DNA from: Pseudomonadota bacterium
GTDB lineage: Bacteria > Pseudomonadota > Gammaproteobacteria > Arenicellales > Arenicellaceae
Assembly: GCA_018660405.1 (NCBI GenBank)
Contig: JABJKL010000074.1
Location: forward strand, 1-13,558
DNA length: 13,558 nucleotides
Direction: 5' to 3'
The notes below the pieces were generated by a model that saw only the letters and a program-made list of their open reading frames with translations, was not told where the DNA came from and made no database searches. Positions 7,336 through 13,558 of this stretch are shown here, one piece after another. Each line of letters begins with the position of its first letter. Positions within the stretch are counted from its first letter, which is position 1. The translations under genes were made by a program, and so were the position numbers.

Positions 7336-7391
7336 TGAGATCTTTGCACGATGGTGGCTGTGTTCTACTAGTTTGAAGGCGCACTAGCAGC

Positions 7392-8264
7392 ATGATGGAA
7401 CGTATTTTTACGATTGTTGCACCGCTGTTTGTGGTGGTGTTGGTGGCCTACCTATATGGCAGGACGCGACAGCCCTCAATGGGCATCGTTAACAAGATCA
7501 ACATGGAGGTGTTTATTCCCGCACTGATATTTTCGGTGATGGCGCGCGATAGCTTCCAACCCGGACAGTATGTGATGCTTGCCATTGCAGCGATGGGGGT
7601 TATTCTTGGTTCGGGTTTGTTGGCCTGGATAGCGTCGCGGTTGCTCGGCTGGCAGTGGCGCACTCTAGTTCCACCCATGATGTTTTCTAATTGGGGGAAT
7701 TTAGGAATACCGTTGTTCGTGTTTGCCTGGGGCGAGGAATCTCTGGGTGCGGCCGTGGTTCTGTTTGTAACGGGTAATGTGCTGTGGTTTACCGTTGGCC
7801 GTGCTTTGCTTAGTGGTAGTTTATCCATTGCCGAGGTGGTTAAATCCCCAATTTTGTGTGCCGTATTTTTGGGCTTGCTTTTTAGTTCGCTAAACTGGTC
7901 GGTGCCGGAAGTTATTGACGTTCCTCTGGAAATGCTTGGACGAGTCGCAATACCGCTAATGCTATTTTCACTAGGTGTTCGGTTAACCGCATTATGCTGG
8001 GAGGATTGGCGTTATGGTGTTGTTGGGGCCGTTCTTTGCCCGACGGCCGGTGTGCTGTCAGCGTGGCTGCTCACACTGGTTTTGCCGCTGGATCCTTTAC
8101 AGCAAAAACAGGTTTTGTTGCTGGGTGTTTTACCGCCAGCAGTCATGAATTTCGTTTTTGCGGAGGAGTTTGATCAGGAGCCAGACAAAGTGGCCTCGAT
8201 AGTGATGGTTGCGAATATAATGAGCATGGTGACGATTCCGGTTCTGCTATTTTTCATTCTTTAA
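7392..8264 (+). CDS. AEC family (auxin efflux carrier-like) permease
   Basis: A 290-residue inner-membrane protein with about ten hydrophobic segments, the usual size for the bacterial AEC family, whose members move small organic anions such as malate or malonate. Typical features are an N-terminal helix (about 5-22), the sequence NKINMEVFIPALIFSVM (34-50), the conserved SNWGNLGIPLFVF (99-111) in the first half, and the pseudo-symmetric second half with GRVAIPLMLFSLG (183-195) and LPPAVMNFVFAEEF (247-260). The two Asn/Pro-bearing broken helices are what the family uses for transport. Substrate cannot be read from the sequence and the neighbours give no clue. Two ATG codons are adjacent (7392, 7395) and neither has a clear ribosome site. 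It follows the DUF4329 gene after 56 bases, so read-through is possible. There is no regulator beside it. Confidence 0.88.
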   Translation: MMERIFTIVAPLFVVVLVAYLYGRTRQPSMGIVNKINMEVFIPALIFSVMARDSFQPGQYVMLAIAAMGVILGSGLLAWIASRLLGWQWRTLVPPMMFSNWGNLGIPLFVFAWGEESLGAAVVLFVTGNVLWFTVGRALLSGSLSIAEVVKSPILCAVFLGLLFSSLNWSVPEVIDVPLEMLGRVAIPLMLFSLGVRLTALCWEDWRYGVVGAVLCPTAGVLSAWLLTLVLPLDPLQQKQVLLLGVLPPAVMNFVFAEEFDQEPDKVASIVMVANIMSMVTIPVLLFFIL

Positions 8265-8314
8265 TGTGTCTGTTCAGAATAAAAAAATATATGACACAGT
8301 GAAGGCTTTTGGTT

Positions 8315-8323
8315 TGCTAAACT
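8315..8323 (+). promoter_or_regulatory. Possible extended -10 promoter element for fabA-fabB
   Basis: TGCTAAACT (8315-8323) has the TGn extension before a TATAAT-like hexamer (4 of 6), and no convincing -35 at the right distance. It would give a leader of about 90 bases to fabA. The rest of the 155-base gap contains a run of seven A near 8281 but no FabR- or FadR-like palindrome that I can recognise. Confidence 0.25.
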
Positions 8324-8419
8324 TACACTTGATTTTTCAGCTTCAACAGCGGTAACGAACGTGTGGGAGCCACGCTAGGCTGGCAATTCGCGTCAGCCCT
8401 TATTTTCGACGGATCTTTA

Positions 8420-8932
8420 ATGCAAAAAAAGAGTAGTTACGATTACCAGGACTTGTTGGCTTGCGGGCGAGGCGAATTGTTTGGGCCTGGAAACGCCCAA
8501 TTACCCAAGCCACCCATGCTTATGTTTGATCGGATTGTGTCGATTAATGAAGATGGCGGTGAATACGGTAAGGGCGAAATGATCGCGGAATTAGATGTGA
8601 ACCCAGATCTTTGGTTTTTCGAGTGCCATTTTCAGGATGACCCCGTTATGCCGGGTTGCCTGGGGCTTGATGCGGTTTGGCAAATGGTTGGGTTTTATCT
8701 TGGCTGGTTGGGCGGTTCAGGTCGAGGGCGTGCCCTGGGCGCGGGCGAGGTTAAATTTAGTGGGCAAATTTTACCGGACGTAAAATTGGTTCGCTACGAA
8801 GTGGATTTGAAACGAATTATTTCTCGCCGCTTGTATATGGGCATTGCAGATAGCCGTGTGTTAGCCGACGGTGAAGTAATCTATGTGGCTAATGATTTAC
8901 GTGTGGGCTTGTTTAGCGCCACCGATTTATGA
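8420..8932 (+). CDS. fabA: 3-hydroxydecanoyl-ACP dehydratase/isomerase FabA
   Basis: FabA dehydrates 3-hydroxydecanoyl-ACP and isomerises trans-2 to cis-3-decenoyl-ACP, the branch point of anaerobic unsaturated fatty-acid synthesis (cytosol, homodimer). The 170 residues align end to end with E. coli FabA (172). The catalytic pair is H70 in FFECHFQDDPVMPGC and D84 in LGLDAVWQ, at the same positions as in E. coli. The family stretches GRGELFG, NPDLWFF, GFYLGWLGG, RALGAGEVKFSGQ and NDLRVGLF are intact. The frame extends 19 codons further up to 8363, but those residues are absent from the family, and GGA lies seven bases before the ATG at 8420, so I use the latter. The stop overlaps an upstream ATG of fabB's frame (ATGA, 8929-8932), which points to translational coupling. 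Confidence 0.97.
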   Translation: MQKKSSYDYQDLLACGRGELFGPGNAQLPKPPMLMFDRIVSINEDGGEYGKGEMIAELDVNPDLWFFECHFQDDPVMPGCLGLDAVWQMVGFYLGWLGGSGRGRALGAGEVKFSGQILPDVKLVRYEVDLKRIISRRLYMGIADSRVLADGEVIYVANDLRVGLFSATDL

Positions 8933-8943
8933 CAGGAAATATG

Positions 8944-10152
8944 ATGCGTAGAGTAGTAGTTAGCGGTGTTGGCGTACTTTCAAGTATTGGTATTGGTAAA
9001 GAAGAGGTTACCCGTAGTCTCCGTAATATGGCTTCAGGTATTAGCGCGAATGCTACCTATCAAGAGATGGGTATGCGAAGCAGGGTGTCTGGAGAGATTG
9101 ATATTGATCTGGCAGAAAATATTAACCGAAAGCATTATCGTTTTATGGCTGATGCAGCAGCGTTTAGTTATTTAGCCATGCAAGAGGCGATCGAAGACGC
9201 AGGGCTGGAACCCGAACAAATAAAAGATTCAGCTGTGGGGCTTATTACCGGTTCCGGTGGTGGTTCGACAGGAAATGTGGTTGAAGCTGCCGATATTCTG
9301 CGTGATCGTGGTGTGCGCCGAGTGGGTCCATACCGGGTGCCACGTACGATGTGCAGTACCACTTCTGCGGTGTTGTCGACCTTGTTTGGCGTGATGGGTA
9401 CAAGCTATTCGATTAGTTCTGCCTGTGCTACCAGCGCACATTGTATTGGGCATGCGGCAGATTTAATTCGAAACGGGAGCCACCATACGGTATTTGCTGG
9501 GGGTGGCGAAGAAGTTCATTGGACTCAGTCGGTGTTGTTCGACGCAATGGGCGCGATGTCTTCAAAATATAACGACACGCCCGAGCATTCATCCAGGCCG
9601 TATGATGCCAACAGAGATGGTTTTGTTATCTCCGGTGGTGGCGGTATATTGGTTCTGGAAGACATGGAGCACGCGGAAAAGCGCGGTGCTAAAATAATTT
9701 GTGAACTGGTAGGTTACGGTGCCACTTCGGATGGTTACGACATGGTGGCTCCTTCGGGCGAAGGCGCAGAGCGTTGTATGCGGCAAGCGCTGGCAACCGT
9801 CGACAGCCCAATCGATTATATCAACACTCATGGTACTGCTACAGTGGTTGGCGACGTCACAGAGTTGGCTTCGCTCAATAGTGTATTTGAAGACAAGGTG
9901 CCACCGATTAGTGCGACCAAGTCTTTAACGGGGCACGCGTTGGGTGCTGCTGGTGTCAATGAAGCGATTTACTCGATGATGATGATGCGTGATGGTTTTA
10001 TCGCTGGTTCTGCCAATATATTTGACCTGGATCCAGCTGCCGAAGGCTTCGATATTGTCACACAGACGCGCGATGCTGCGATCAATACTATTATGTCCAA
10101 TAGTTTCGGGTTCGGCGGAACGAATGCAACGTTGGTGTTTGCCAAAGTTTGA
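8944..10152 (+). CDS. fabB: 3-oxoacyl-ACP synthase I FabB
   Basis: FabB elongates the cis-3-decenoyl-ACP made by FabA and is the other half of the unsaturated fatty-acid branch. From the ATG at 8944 the protein has 402 residues (E. coli 406). Residues corresponding to the thiolase-fold triad are C161 in YSISSACATSAHCIG, H296 in DYINTHGTATVVGDV, H331 in SLTGHALGAAG and K326 in PISATKSLTG, each two less than in E. coli. The C-terminal SNSFGFGGTNATLV is complete. The frame also holds ATGs at 8929 and 8941. AGGA at 8934-8937 is spaced six bases from 8944 and three from 8941, so 8944 fits best, although 8929 is possible and would overlap fabA. The gene is adjacent to fabA as in pseudomonads, so the two are surely one unit. 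No obvious terminator follows. Confidence 0.97.
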   Translation: MRRVVVSGVGVLSSIGIGKEEVTRSLRNMASGISANATYQEMGMRSRVSGEIDIDLAENINRKHYRFMADAAAFSYLAMQEAIEDAGLEPEQIKDSAVGLITGSGGGSTGNVVEAADILRDRGVRRVGPYRVPRTMCSTTSAVLSTLFGVMGTSYSISSACATSAHCIGHAADLIRNGSHHTVFAGGGEEVHWTQSVLFDAMGAMSSKYNDTPEHSSRPYDANRDGFVISGGGGILVLEDMEHAEKRGAKIICELVGYGATSDGYDMVAPSGEGAERCMRQALATVDSPIDYINTHGTATVVGDVTELASLNSVFEDKVPPISATKSLTGHALGAAGVNEAIYSMMMMRDGFIAGSANIFDLDPAAEGFDIVTQTRDAAINTIMSNSFGFGGTNATLVFAKV

Positions 10153-10206
10153 TGGTAATTAGCGTGTGTTCAAAAAAACGATCCTGGTTTAGGACACTAA
10201 AATCGA

Positions 10207-11334
10207 ATGAAATTCAGTATTACTAATTCAGCACAAGATACACACCGCCAAGTTATCGGCGGCTGGCTTTTTGTAACGGCCATAGTCGTGTTTGCGATGG
10301 TCGTCGTGGGCGGGATTACTCGTCTCACACAGTCGGGCTTATCGATGGTGGAGTGGGCCCCCCTGTTTGGAATCTTGCCGCCGATAGGTGTGGACGCCTG
10401 GCAAACAGTTTTTGAGAAATATCAGCAATTTCCGGAATACCAGAAAATTAATTTCGGCATGTCGCTTGAGGAATTTAAGTTTATTTTCTGGTGGGAGTAT
10501 GGGCACCGTGTGTTGGGTCGAATTATTGGTTTGGTCTTCTTTGTACCGTTCGCGTTTTTCCTGCTCAAAGGGTGGTTGAACCGGCAATGGTCATTGCGCT
10601 TTGCCGGTCTACTAGTGCTGGGCGGGCTTCAAGGTGTTTTGGGCTGGTATATGGTGGTGAGCGGTTTAGTGGATGATCCACACGTGAGCCAATACCGATT
10701 GACGGCACATTTGATACTTGCTGTCGCAATTTATGGGCTGTTACTTTGGTATGCATTTGATTTTATATATGGTACGCGGCAACCCCGGTTCGATTCTACC
10801 GTGTTTTGGACCGGGCTTTTGCCTTGCGTAGTGTTGTTGATGATTGTAACGGGCGGGTTTGTAGCAGGAACCAAAGCGGGTTTTATCATCAATACTTTTC
10901 CAACCATGAATGGCGAGTGGATACCCACCGGATTATGGGTAATGACACCCGGTTGGCGAAATCTATTTGAGAATGTGATAACCATTCAATTTGTGCATCG
11001 GTGTATGGCTGTTGTAGTTATGTTAGTAGCGACAATTGCGGTGGTATTTACTTTGAAAAAGGCGCCAGAAAGCTCGAGCCTGGGGGCTGATATGGTGGTC
11101 GCCTCCGTGCTCATTCAAATTCTTCTCGGTATTGCCACTTTGATGTATAAGGTTCCAGTATTGCTCGGTGCGACTCACCAGGCCGGTGCATTGTTCGTGC
11201 TGGCGGCTTCACTTTATATGGCTCATGCCGTGCGTCGCCAAAGAACCAAACTCGAACAGACGAAAGAAATAGACAAATTGGTGGAGGAAATGACAGCTCA
11301 ATTAATGGAAGTGGCGGACAATCAACATAAATGA
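10207..11334 (+). CDS. ctaA: Heme A synthase, CtaA/COX15 family
   Basis: An inner-membrane protein that oxidises the C8 methyl of heme O to make heme A for cytochrome c oxidase. It has about eight membrane helices in two homologous halves. The four conserved histidines are H100 (WEYGHRVLGR), H168 (RLTAHLI), H264 (FVHRCMAVV) and H324 (GATHQAGAL), with the first-half signature GGITRLTQSGLSMVEWAPL (35-53). There are no paired extracytoplasmic cysteines of the Bacillus kind, so this is the COX15/alphaproteobacterial-like class. After the last helix (about 325-340), a charged tail of some 33 residues (343-375) with regular hydrophobic positions may be a short cytoplasmic coiled coil; I do not know it as standard in the family. 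No cox gene or cyoE-like farnesyltransferase gene is present. The next gene begins at 11331, overlapping the stop by four bases (ATGA). Confidence 0.95.
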   Translation: MKFSITNSAQDTHRQVIGGWLFVTAIVVFAMVVVGGITRLTQSGLSMVEWAPLFGILPPIGVDAWQTVFEKYQQFPEYQKINFGMSLEEFKFIFWWEYGHRVLGRIIGLVFFVPFAFFLLKGWLNRQWSLRFAGLLVLGGLQGVLGWYMVVSGLVDDPHVSQYRLTAHLILAVAIYGLLLWYAFDFIYGTRQPRFDSTVFWTGLLPCVVLLMIVTGGFVAGTKAGFIINTFPTMNGEWIPTGLWVMTPGWRNLFENVITIQFVHRCMAVVVMLVATIAVVFTLKKAPESSSLGADMVVASVLIQILLGIATLMYKVPVLLGATHQAGALFVLAASLYMAHAVRRQRTKLEQTKEIDKLVEEMTAQLMEVADNQHK

Positions 11335-12230
11335 TTGATTTTAAAAGTAATACTGCCGTTTTTATTCTATTGCTGGCGACTTATGGGCATTGTTTTCCTG
11401 CACATGCTCAGGATGCGAGCCAGGGGGAGTCGACAACTGATAAATCTGCGTTGCCGGGTGGCACCCAGCAGTTGCCCAAATGGGAGCTGGCACTAGGCAT
11501 AGGTGCCACCAGATTACCGCACTACCCTGGGTCGGCCAGTTCGCGTAACTTTTTGTTTCCGGCAGTAATCCCGCTGTATCGAGGTGAGTATCTCAAGTTC
11601 GATGACGATGGCTTGCGTGGTGAGATTTATAAATCTGATCGATTCTATTTGGACTTCAGCGTTGATTTCAATTTAGCGGTAGATAGTTCAGATGTTGAGG
11701 AGCGGTTAGGTATGCCCGATCTGGACAACATTATCCAGCTGGGCCCTTCGTTGGAATGGATGCTAAAAAATGACGATAACGACCAGTGGCTATTAAAGCT
11801 GGGATTGCGAGCCGCAATTGCAGTTGATGGCGTAGATTTAAACAGCACTGGATTCACCGCTAACCCACAGCTAACCTGGTACCGAAAATTTGAAGCAGGG
11901 CAGCGCGACTGGCGCCTGGGTGTTACCGGTGGATTGCTATTTGGCACCGAGAATTACCACGATTTCTATTATCAGGTGAGCCCCGAGTTTGTTACCGCAC
12001 AGCGTGCCCAATATGATGCCAGCGGAGGCTACGGCGGCTTTCGAGGCATAACGACATTGGTTTCCAGAAACGAAAAAAGCTGGATTGCTCTTTTTGCGCG
12101 TTATGAGAATTATTCTGGTGCGATCAACAAAGGTAGTGATTTGCTGCCCAGTTCGGATGGCCTAACCTTTGGATTTGTTTACTCCAGATTTCTTTTTCGA
12201 TCGAAAACACTGGTCAACGCCGAGCGTTAG
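11331..12230 (+). CDS. MipA/OmpV family outer-membrane protein
   Basis: A 299-residue protein with a signal peptide (hydrophobic 9-22, likely cut after AHA at A26). The mature part shows the MipA/OmpV pattern: WELALGIGATRLPHYPGSAS (51-70) with the conserved HYPGS-type turn, FPAVIPLYRGEYLKFDDDGLRGE, ERLGMPDLDNIIQLGPSLEW and repeated strands ending FGFVYSRFLF. E. coli MipA links murein synthase and MltA; most family members are porin-like of unknown role, so a murein function is only a possibility. It starts by overlapping the ctaA stop (ATGA), so translation is coupled and the gene has no separate ribosome site. That pairing of a heme A synthase with an outer-membrane protein is unexpected. 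It converges on coq7. Confidence 0.9.
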   Translation: MIDFKSNTAVFILLLATYGHCFPAHAQDASQGESTTDKSALPGGTQQLPKWELALGIGATRLPHYPGSASSRNFLFPAVIPLYRGEYLKFDDDGLRGEIYKSDRFYLDFSVDFNLAVDSSDVEERLGMPDLDNIIQLGPSLEWMLKNDDNDQWLLKLGLRAAIAVDGVDLNSTGFTANPQLTWYRKFEAGQRDWRLGVTGGLLFGTENYHDFYYQVSPEFVTAQRAQYDASGGYGGFRGITTLVSRNEKSWIALFARYENYSGAINKGSDLLPSSDGLTFGFVYSRFLFRSKTLVNAER

Positions 12231-12250
12231 TTTCTCCAACTTGTGTGGCA

Positions 12251-12278
12251 AAATATCTTTGCACGAGCAGGGATATTT
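12251..12278. terminator. Candidate bidirectional hairpin between mipA-like gene and coq7
   Basis: AAATATC (12251-12257) pairs exactly with GATATTT (12272-12278). Inside that stem TGC (12260-12262) pairs with GCA (12267-12269), giving a helix broken by a 2x2 internal loop and closed by ACGA. It lies between convergent genes and covers the coq7 stop codon (12277-12279). It is AT-rich and lacks a long T tract, so termination is a positional inference. Confidence 0.4.
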
Positions 12279-12915
12279 AGATGCGTTCTGCGATGCTTGT
12301 CATCACCTTGGCAGTCGATCGCATCAGTTTTTTTAGCGGTATCGGCAACTCACTTGCGCCTTGGTTCATGGCCATCGTCGCATGGTTGGCTTCATCTTCA
12401 ATCATTTGCTCGATAATCGCACGGCTGTGTGTATCGTTTTCCGGTAGCCGCTCAAGATGCGATTGTAAATGAGCAACCACTTGACGTTCTGTTTCGGCGA
12501 GAAAACCCAGGCTCCAGCGGTCGCCCGCAAATCCCGCGATCAATCCCATGCCCAATGACCCGATATACCAAAGCGGGTCCAAACGACTGGTACGGCCACC
12601 TAATTCTTCAACGCGTTGCCGGCACCAGGCTAAATGATCGATCTCTTCGTCTGCCGCTTGCTGCATCTTGTCCTTGACGTGCGTAGTCTTGCTGGCCAGC
12701 CCTTGTCCTTGATAGAGCGCTTGAGCGCACACCTCACCCGCATGATTTACTCGCATCAGTGAGGCAGATAATGCCTTGTCAGATTCCTCTATCGGGTCGG
12801 GAATTCCGTCAGACGGAATACAACGGGCCGCATGATTGTGCGCAAATAAAGTGCGCAATCCTTGATCTACATCACAGACAACGCGATCGATCAGGGAGAG
12901 ATTATTAGTAAGCAT
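12277..12915 (-). CDS. coq7: Demethoxyubiquinone hydroxylase Coq7
   Basis: Coq7 hydroxylates 2-polyprenyl-3-methyl-6-methoxy-benzoquinol in ubiquinone synthesis; it is a membrane-associated di-iron carboxylate enzyme of the ferritin fold, used by many proteobacteria instead of the flavin enzyme UbiF. The protein has 212 residues. Iron-ligand motifs are E61 in LMRVNHAGEVCAQALYQG, E91xxH94 in DEEIDHLAW, an acidic pair in LAETERQV (E141/E143) and E175xxH178 in EDEANHATM. A hydrophobic patch around 120-138 (GLIAGFAGDRW and neighbours) fits the membrane-facing helix. The start at 12915 has a good ribosome site (AAGGGA, seven bases upstream on the minus strand). It diverges from the CsgG-like gene and converges on the MipA-like gene. 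Confidence 0.96.
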   Translation of the reverse strand: MLTNNLSLIDRVVCDVDQGLRTLFAHNHAARCIPSDGIPDPIEESDKALSASLMRVNHAGEVCAQALYQGQGLASKTTHVKDKMQQAADEEIDHLAWCRQRVEELGGRTSRLDPLWYIGSLGMGLIAGFAGDRWSLGFLAETERQVVAHLQSHLERLPENDTHSRAIIEQMIEDEANHATMAMNQGASELPIPLKKLMRSTAKVMTSIAERI

Positions 12916-13042
12916 TAAGTCCCTTGTGTGGTTTGATTTGTGAATTTCCCCAAATATTGATAAAAACTGTACAATGGTTCGGCTAAATACGCAAAAAATG
13001 TTTTTCCAAATTCTATCTGCCGAGCGAGTAGGGTTAGAGAGC

Positions 13043-13058
13043 AGCCATGTTTATGGCT
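13043..13058. repeat. Perfect inverted repeat in the CsgG-like gene leader
   Basis: AGCCAT (13043-13048) and ATGGCT (13053-13058) are exact inverted copies around GTTT, a stem of six with a four-base loop. It sits about 55 bases before the ATG at 13114 and about 130 bases before the coq7 start on the other strand. It could be a dimeric operator or an mRNA hairpin; no T tract follows, so it is not a standard terminator. The rest of 12916-13113 holds AT-rich sequence with no clear promoter. Confidence 0.4.
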
Positions 13059-13113
13059 ATTACGATTATTTTGGTTGTTCGTAGCGCCCTGAGAAACGTA
13101 GTAGTAGGGCACA

Positions 13114-13558
13114 ATGCTAGGTGCTGTAAAAAATAGAAATTCGAGTTGGCTAAAGTCCACGCTCTGTGGTTTTGGGTTGATTTGTTTTTTGTCTGGTTCA
13201 GCAGCCGCGCAACGAAACTCAGTTCCTACTGGAAGTGTGTTTGTCAGCCCTAATGCAAAAAGTTTGGTGGTTAACAAGGTTGCGGTGTTCCCGTTTAAGG
13301 CGCCAGTGGAACTGGTGGGCGCCAGTGTCGCGGATGTGTTTGCCACCGAAATACTCAAGAGTTACAAATATAACCTGATTGAGCGCAGCCAAATGGAACA
13401 GGTGTTGGGCGAAAAAGCGCTTGGCCTGCAGGGTGTCACCAGCAGTAGCGAAGCGATTCAATTGGGCAAACTGCTCGGGGTTGAGGGCGTCATTTTAGGT
13501 ACTGTTCCAGAGTACGGCTTACGGGCAGTGGAAGATAAGCAGCTCCCCGCGCTTGGAA
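13114..13558 (+). CDS. Secreted CsgG-like protein, N-terminal part
   Basis: Read from the ATG at 13114, 148 codons run to the window end without a stop. AGGG lies a few bases upstream as ribosome site. Residues 1-32 are a signal peptide: charged start with KNR, hydrophobic LCGFGLICFL, and a probable cut after AAA (before QRNS). There is no lipobox cysteine, unlike CsgG itself. The mature part has VAVFPFKAP (57-65), GASVADVFATEILKS and YNLIERSQMEQVL (86-98), then SSEAIQLGKLLGVEGVILGT, the alpha/beta pattern of the CsgG superfamily N-terminal domain (also in FlgO and LpoB-like proteins). E. coli CsgG is a nonameric outer-membrane curli secretion channel, but no curli genes are visible here, so the role could be another envelope one. 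The C-terminal part is outside the window. Confidence 0.72.
   Translation, partial: MLGAVKNRNSSWLKSTLCGFGLICFLSGSAAAQRNSVPTGSVFVSPNAKSLVVNKVAVFPFKAPVELVGASVADVFATEILKSYKYNLIERSQMEQVLGEKALGLQGVTSSSEAIQLGKLLGVEGVILGTVPEYGLRAVEDKQLPALG

Noticed and set aside
7340..7351. The 12-mer ATCTTTGCACGA occurs here and again near 12255
   Set aside because: A few chance pairs of this length are expected in 13.5 kb, and the flanks are unrelated, so it is not a repeat element.
8265..8298. Inverted TGTGTC/GACACA pair after the AEC gene
   Set aside because: The stem is six bases with a loop of about 22 and no T tract; it is too weak to call a terminator or operator.
8363..8419. A 19-residue N-terminal extension of FabA
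   Set aside because: FabA proteins start at the equivalent of the ATG at 8420, which also places H70 and D84 at their usual positions.
12915..13358. Open frame of 147 codons on the minus strand upstream of coq7
   Set aside because: It covers the plus-strand CsgG-like gene, which has a signal peptide, a ribosome site and family motifs. The minus-strand product has no recognisable domain and low-complexity Thr/Asn/Ser content.

Overview
This window looks like chromosomal DNA of a marine-type gammaproteobacterium. The grounds are typical gammaproteobacterial genes close together (fabA-fabB, cmoA-cmoB, coq7, a GcvR-like ACT protein), a heme A synthase gene of the four-histidine type also found in alphaproteobacteria, and roughly balanced base composition. 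A Cellvibrionales-like organism is my best guess, but that placement is inference. There is no rRNA, tRNA, CRISPR array, insertion sequence, integrase or phage gene, so this is mainly core metabolic sequence.

Left part (1-4990): the 5' end of a GcvR-like ACT-domain gene (minus, cut by the window edge); a decayed MATE efflux gene (plus) that has lost its middle and carries a frameshift; an orphan ABC ATPase probably co-transcribed with transaldolase (minus); and, diverging from transaldolase, a two-domain dCTP deaminase (plus). Convergent to that lies cmoB, downstream of cmoA. Together cmoA and cmoB make the cmo5U34 wobble modification of tRNA.

Middle (5746-8264): cmoA shares a divergent intergenic region with the most unusual gene here. 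This is a secreted 464-residue protein with a beta-strand-rich, outer-membrane-like N-terminal region, a short Gly/Ala hydrophobic stretch, and a C-terminal DUF4329-type domain carrying a JAMM-like HxH...SxxD metal motif. An AEC-family permease gene follows.

Right part (8420-13558): fabA and fabB, the anaerobic unsaturated fatty-acid pair, overlap or nearly overlap. They are followed by heme A synthase, whose stop overlaps the start of a MipA/OmpV-family outer-membrane protein gene. Convergent coq7 (ubiquinone hydroxylation) comes next. The window ends in the 5' part of a secreted CsgG-like protein gene, divergent from coq7.

Most of the window is housekeeping (lipid, tRNA, respiratory cofactor and pentose phosphate metabolism). 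The points worth attention are the barrel-DUF4329 fusion, the MATE deletion junction, the two-domain dCTP deaminase, the CtaA tail and its coupling to mipA, and the hairpins at 12251-12278 and 13043-13058. No gene-free stretch exceeds 300 bases; the longest are 158-351 and 12916-13113.
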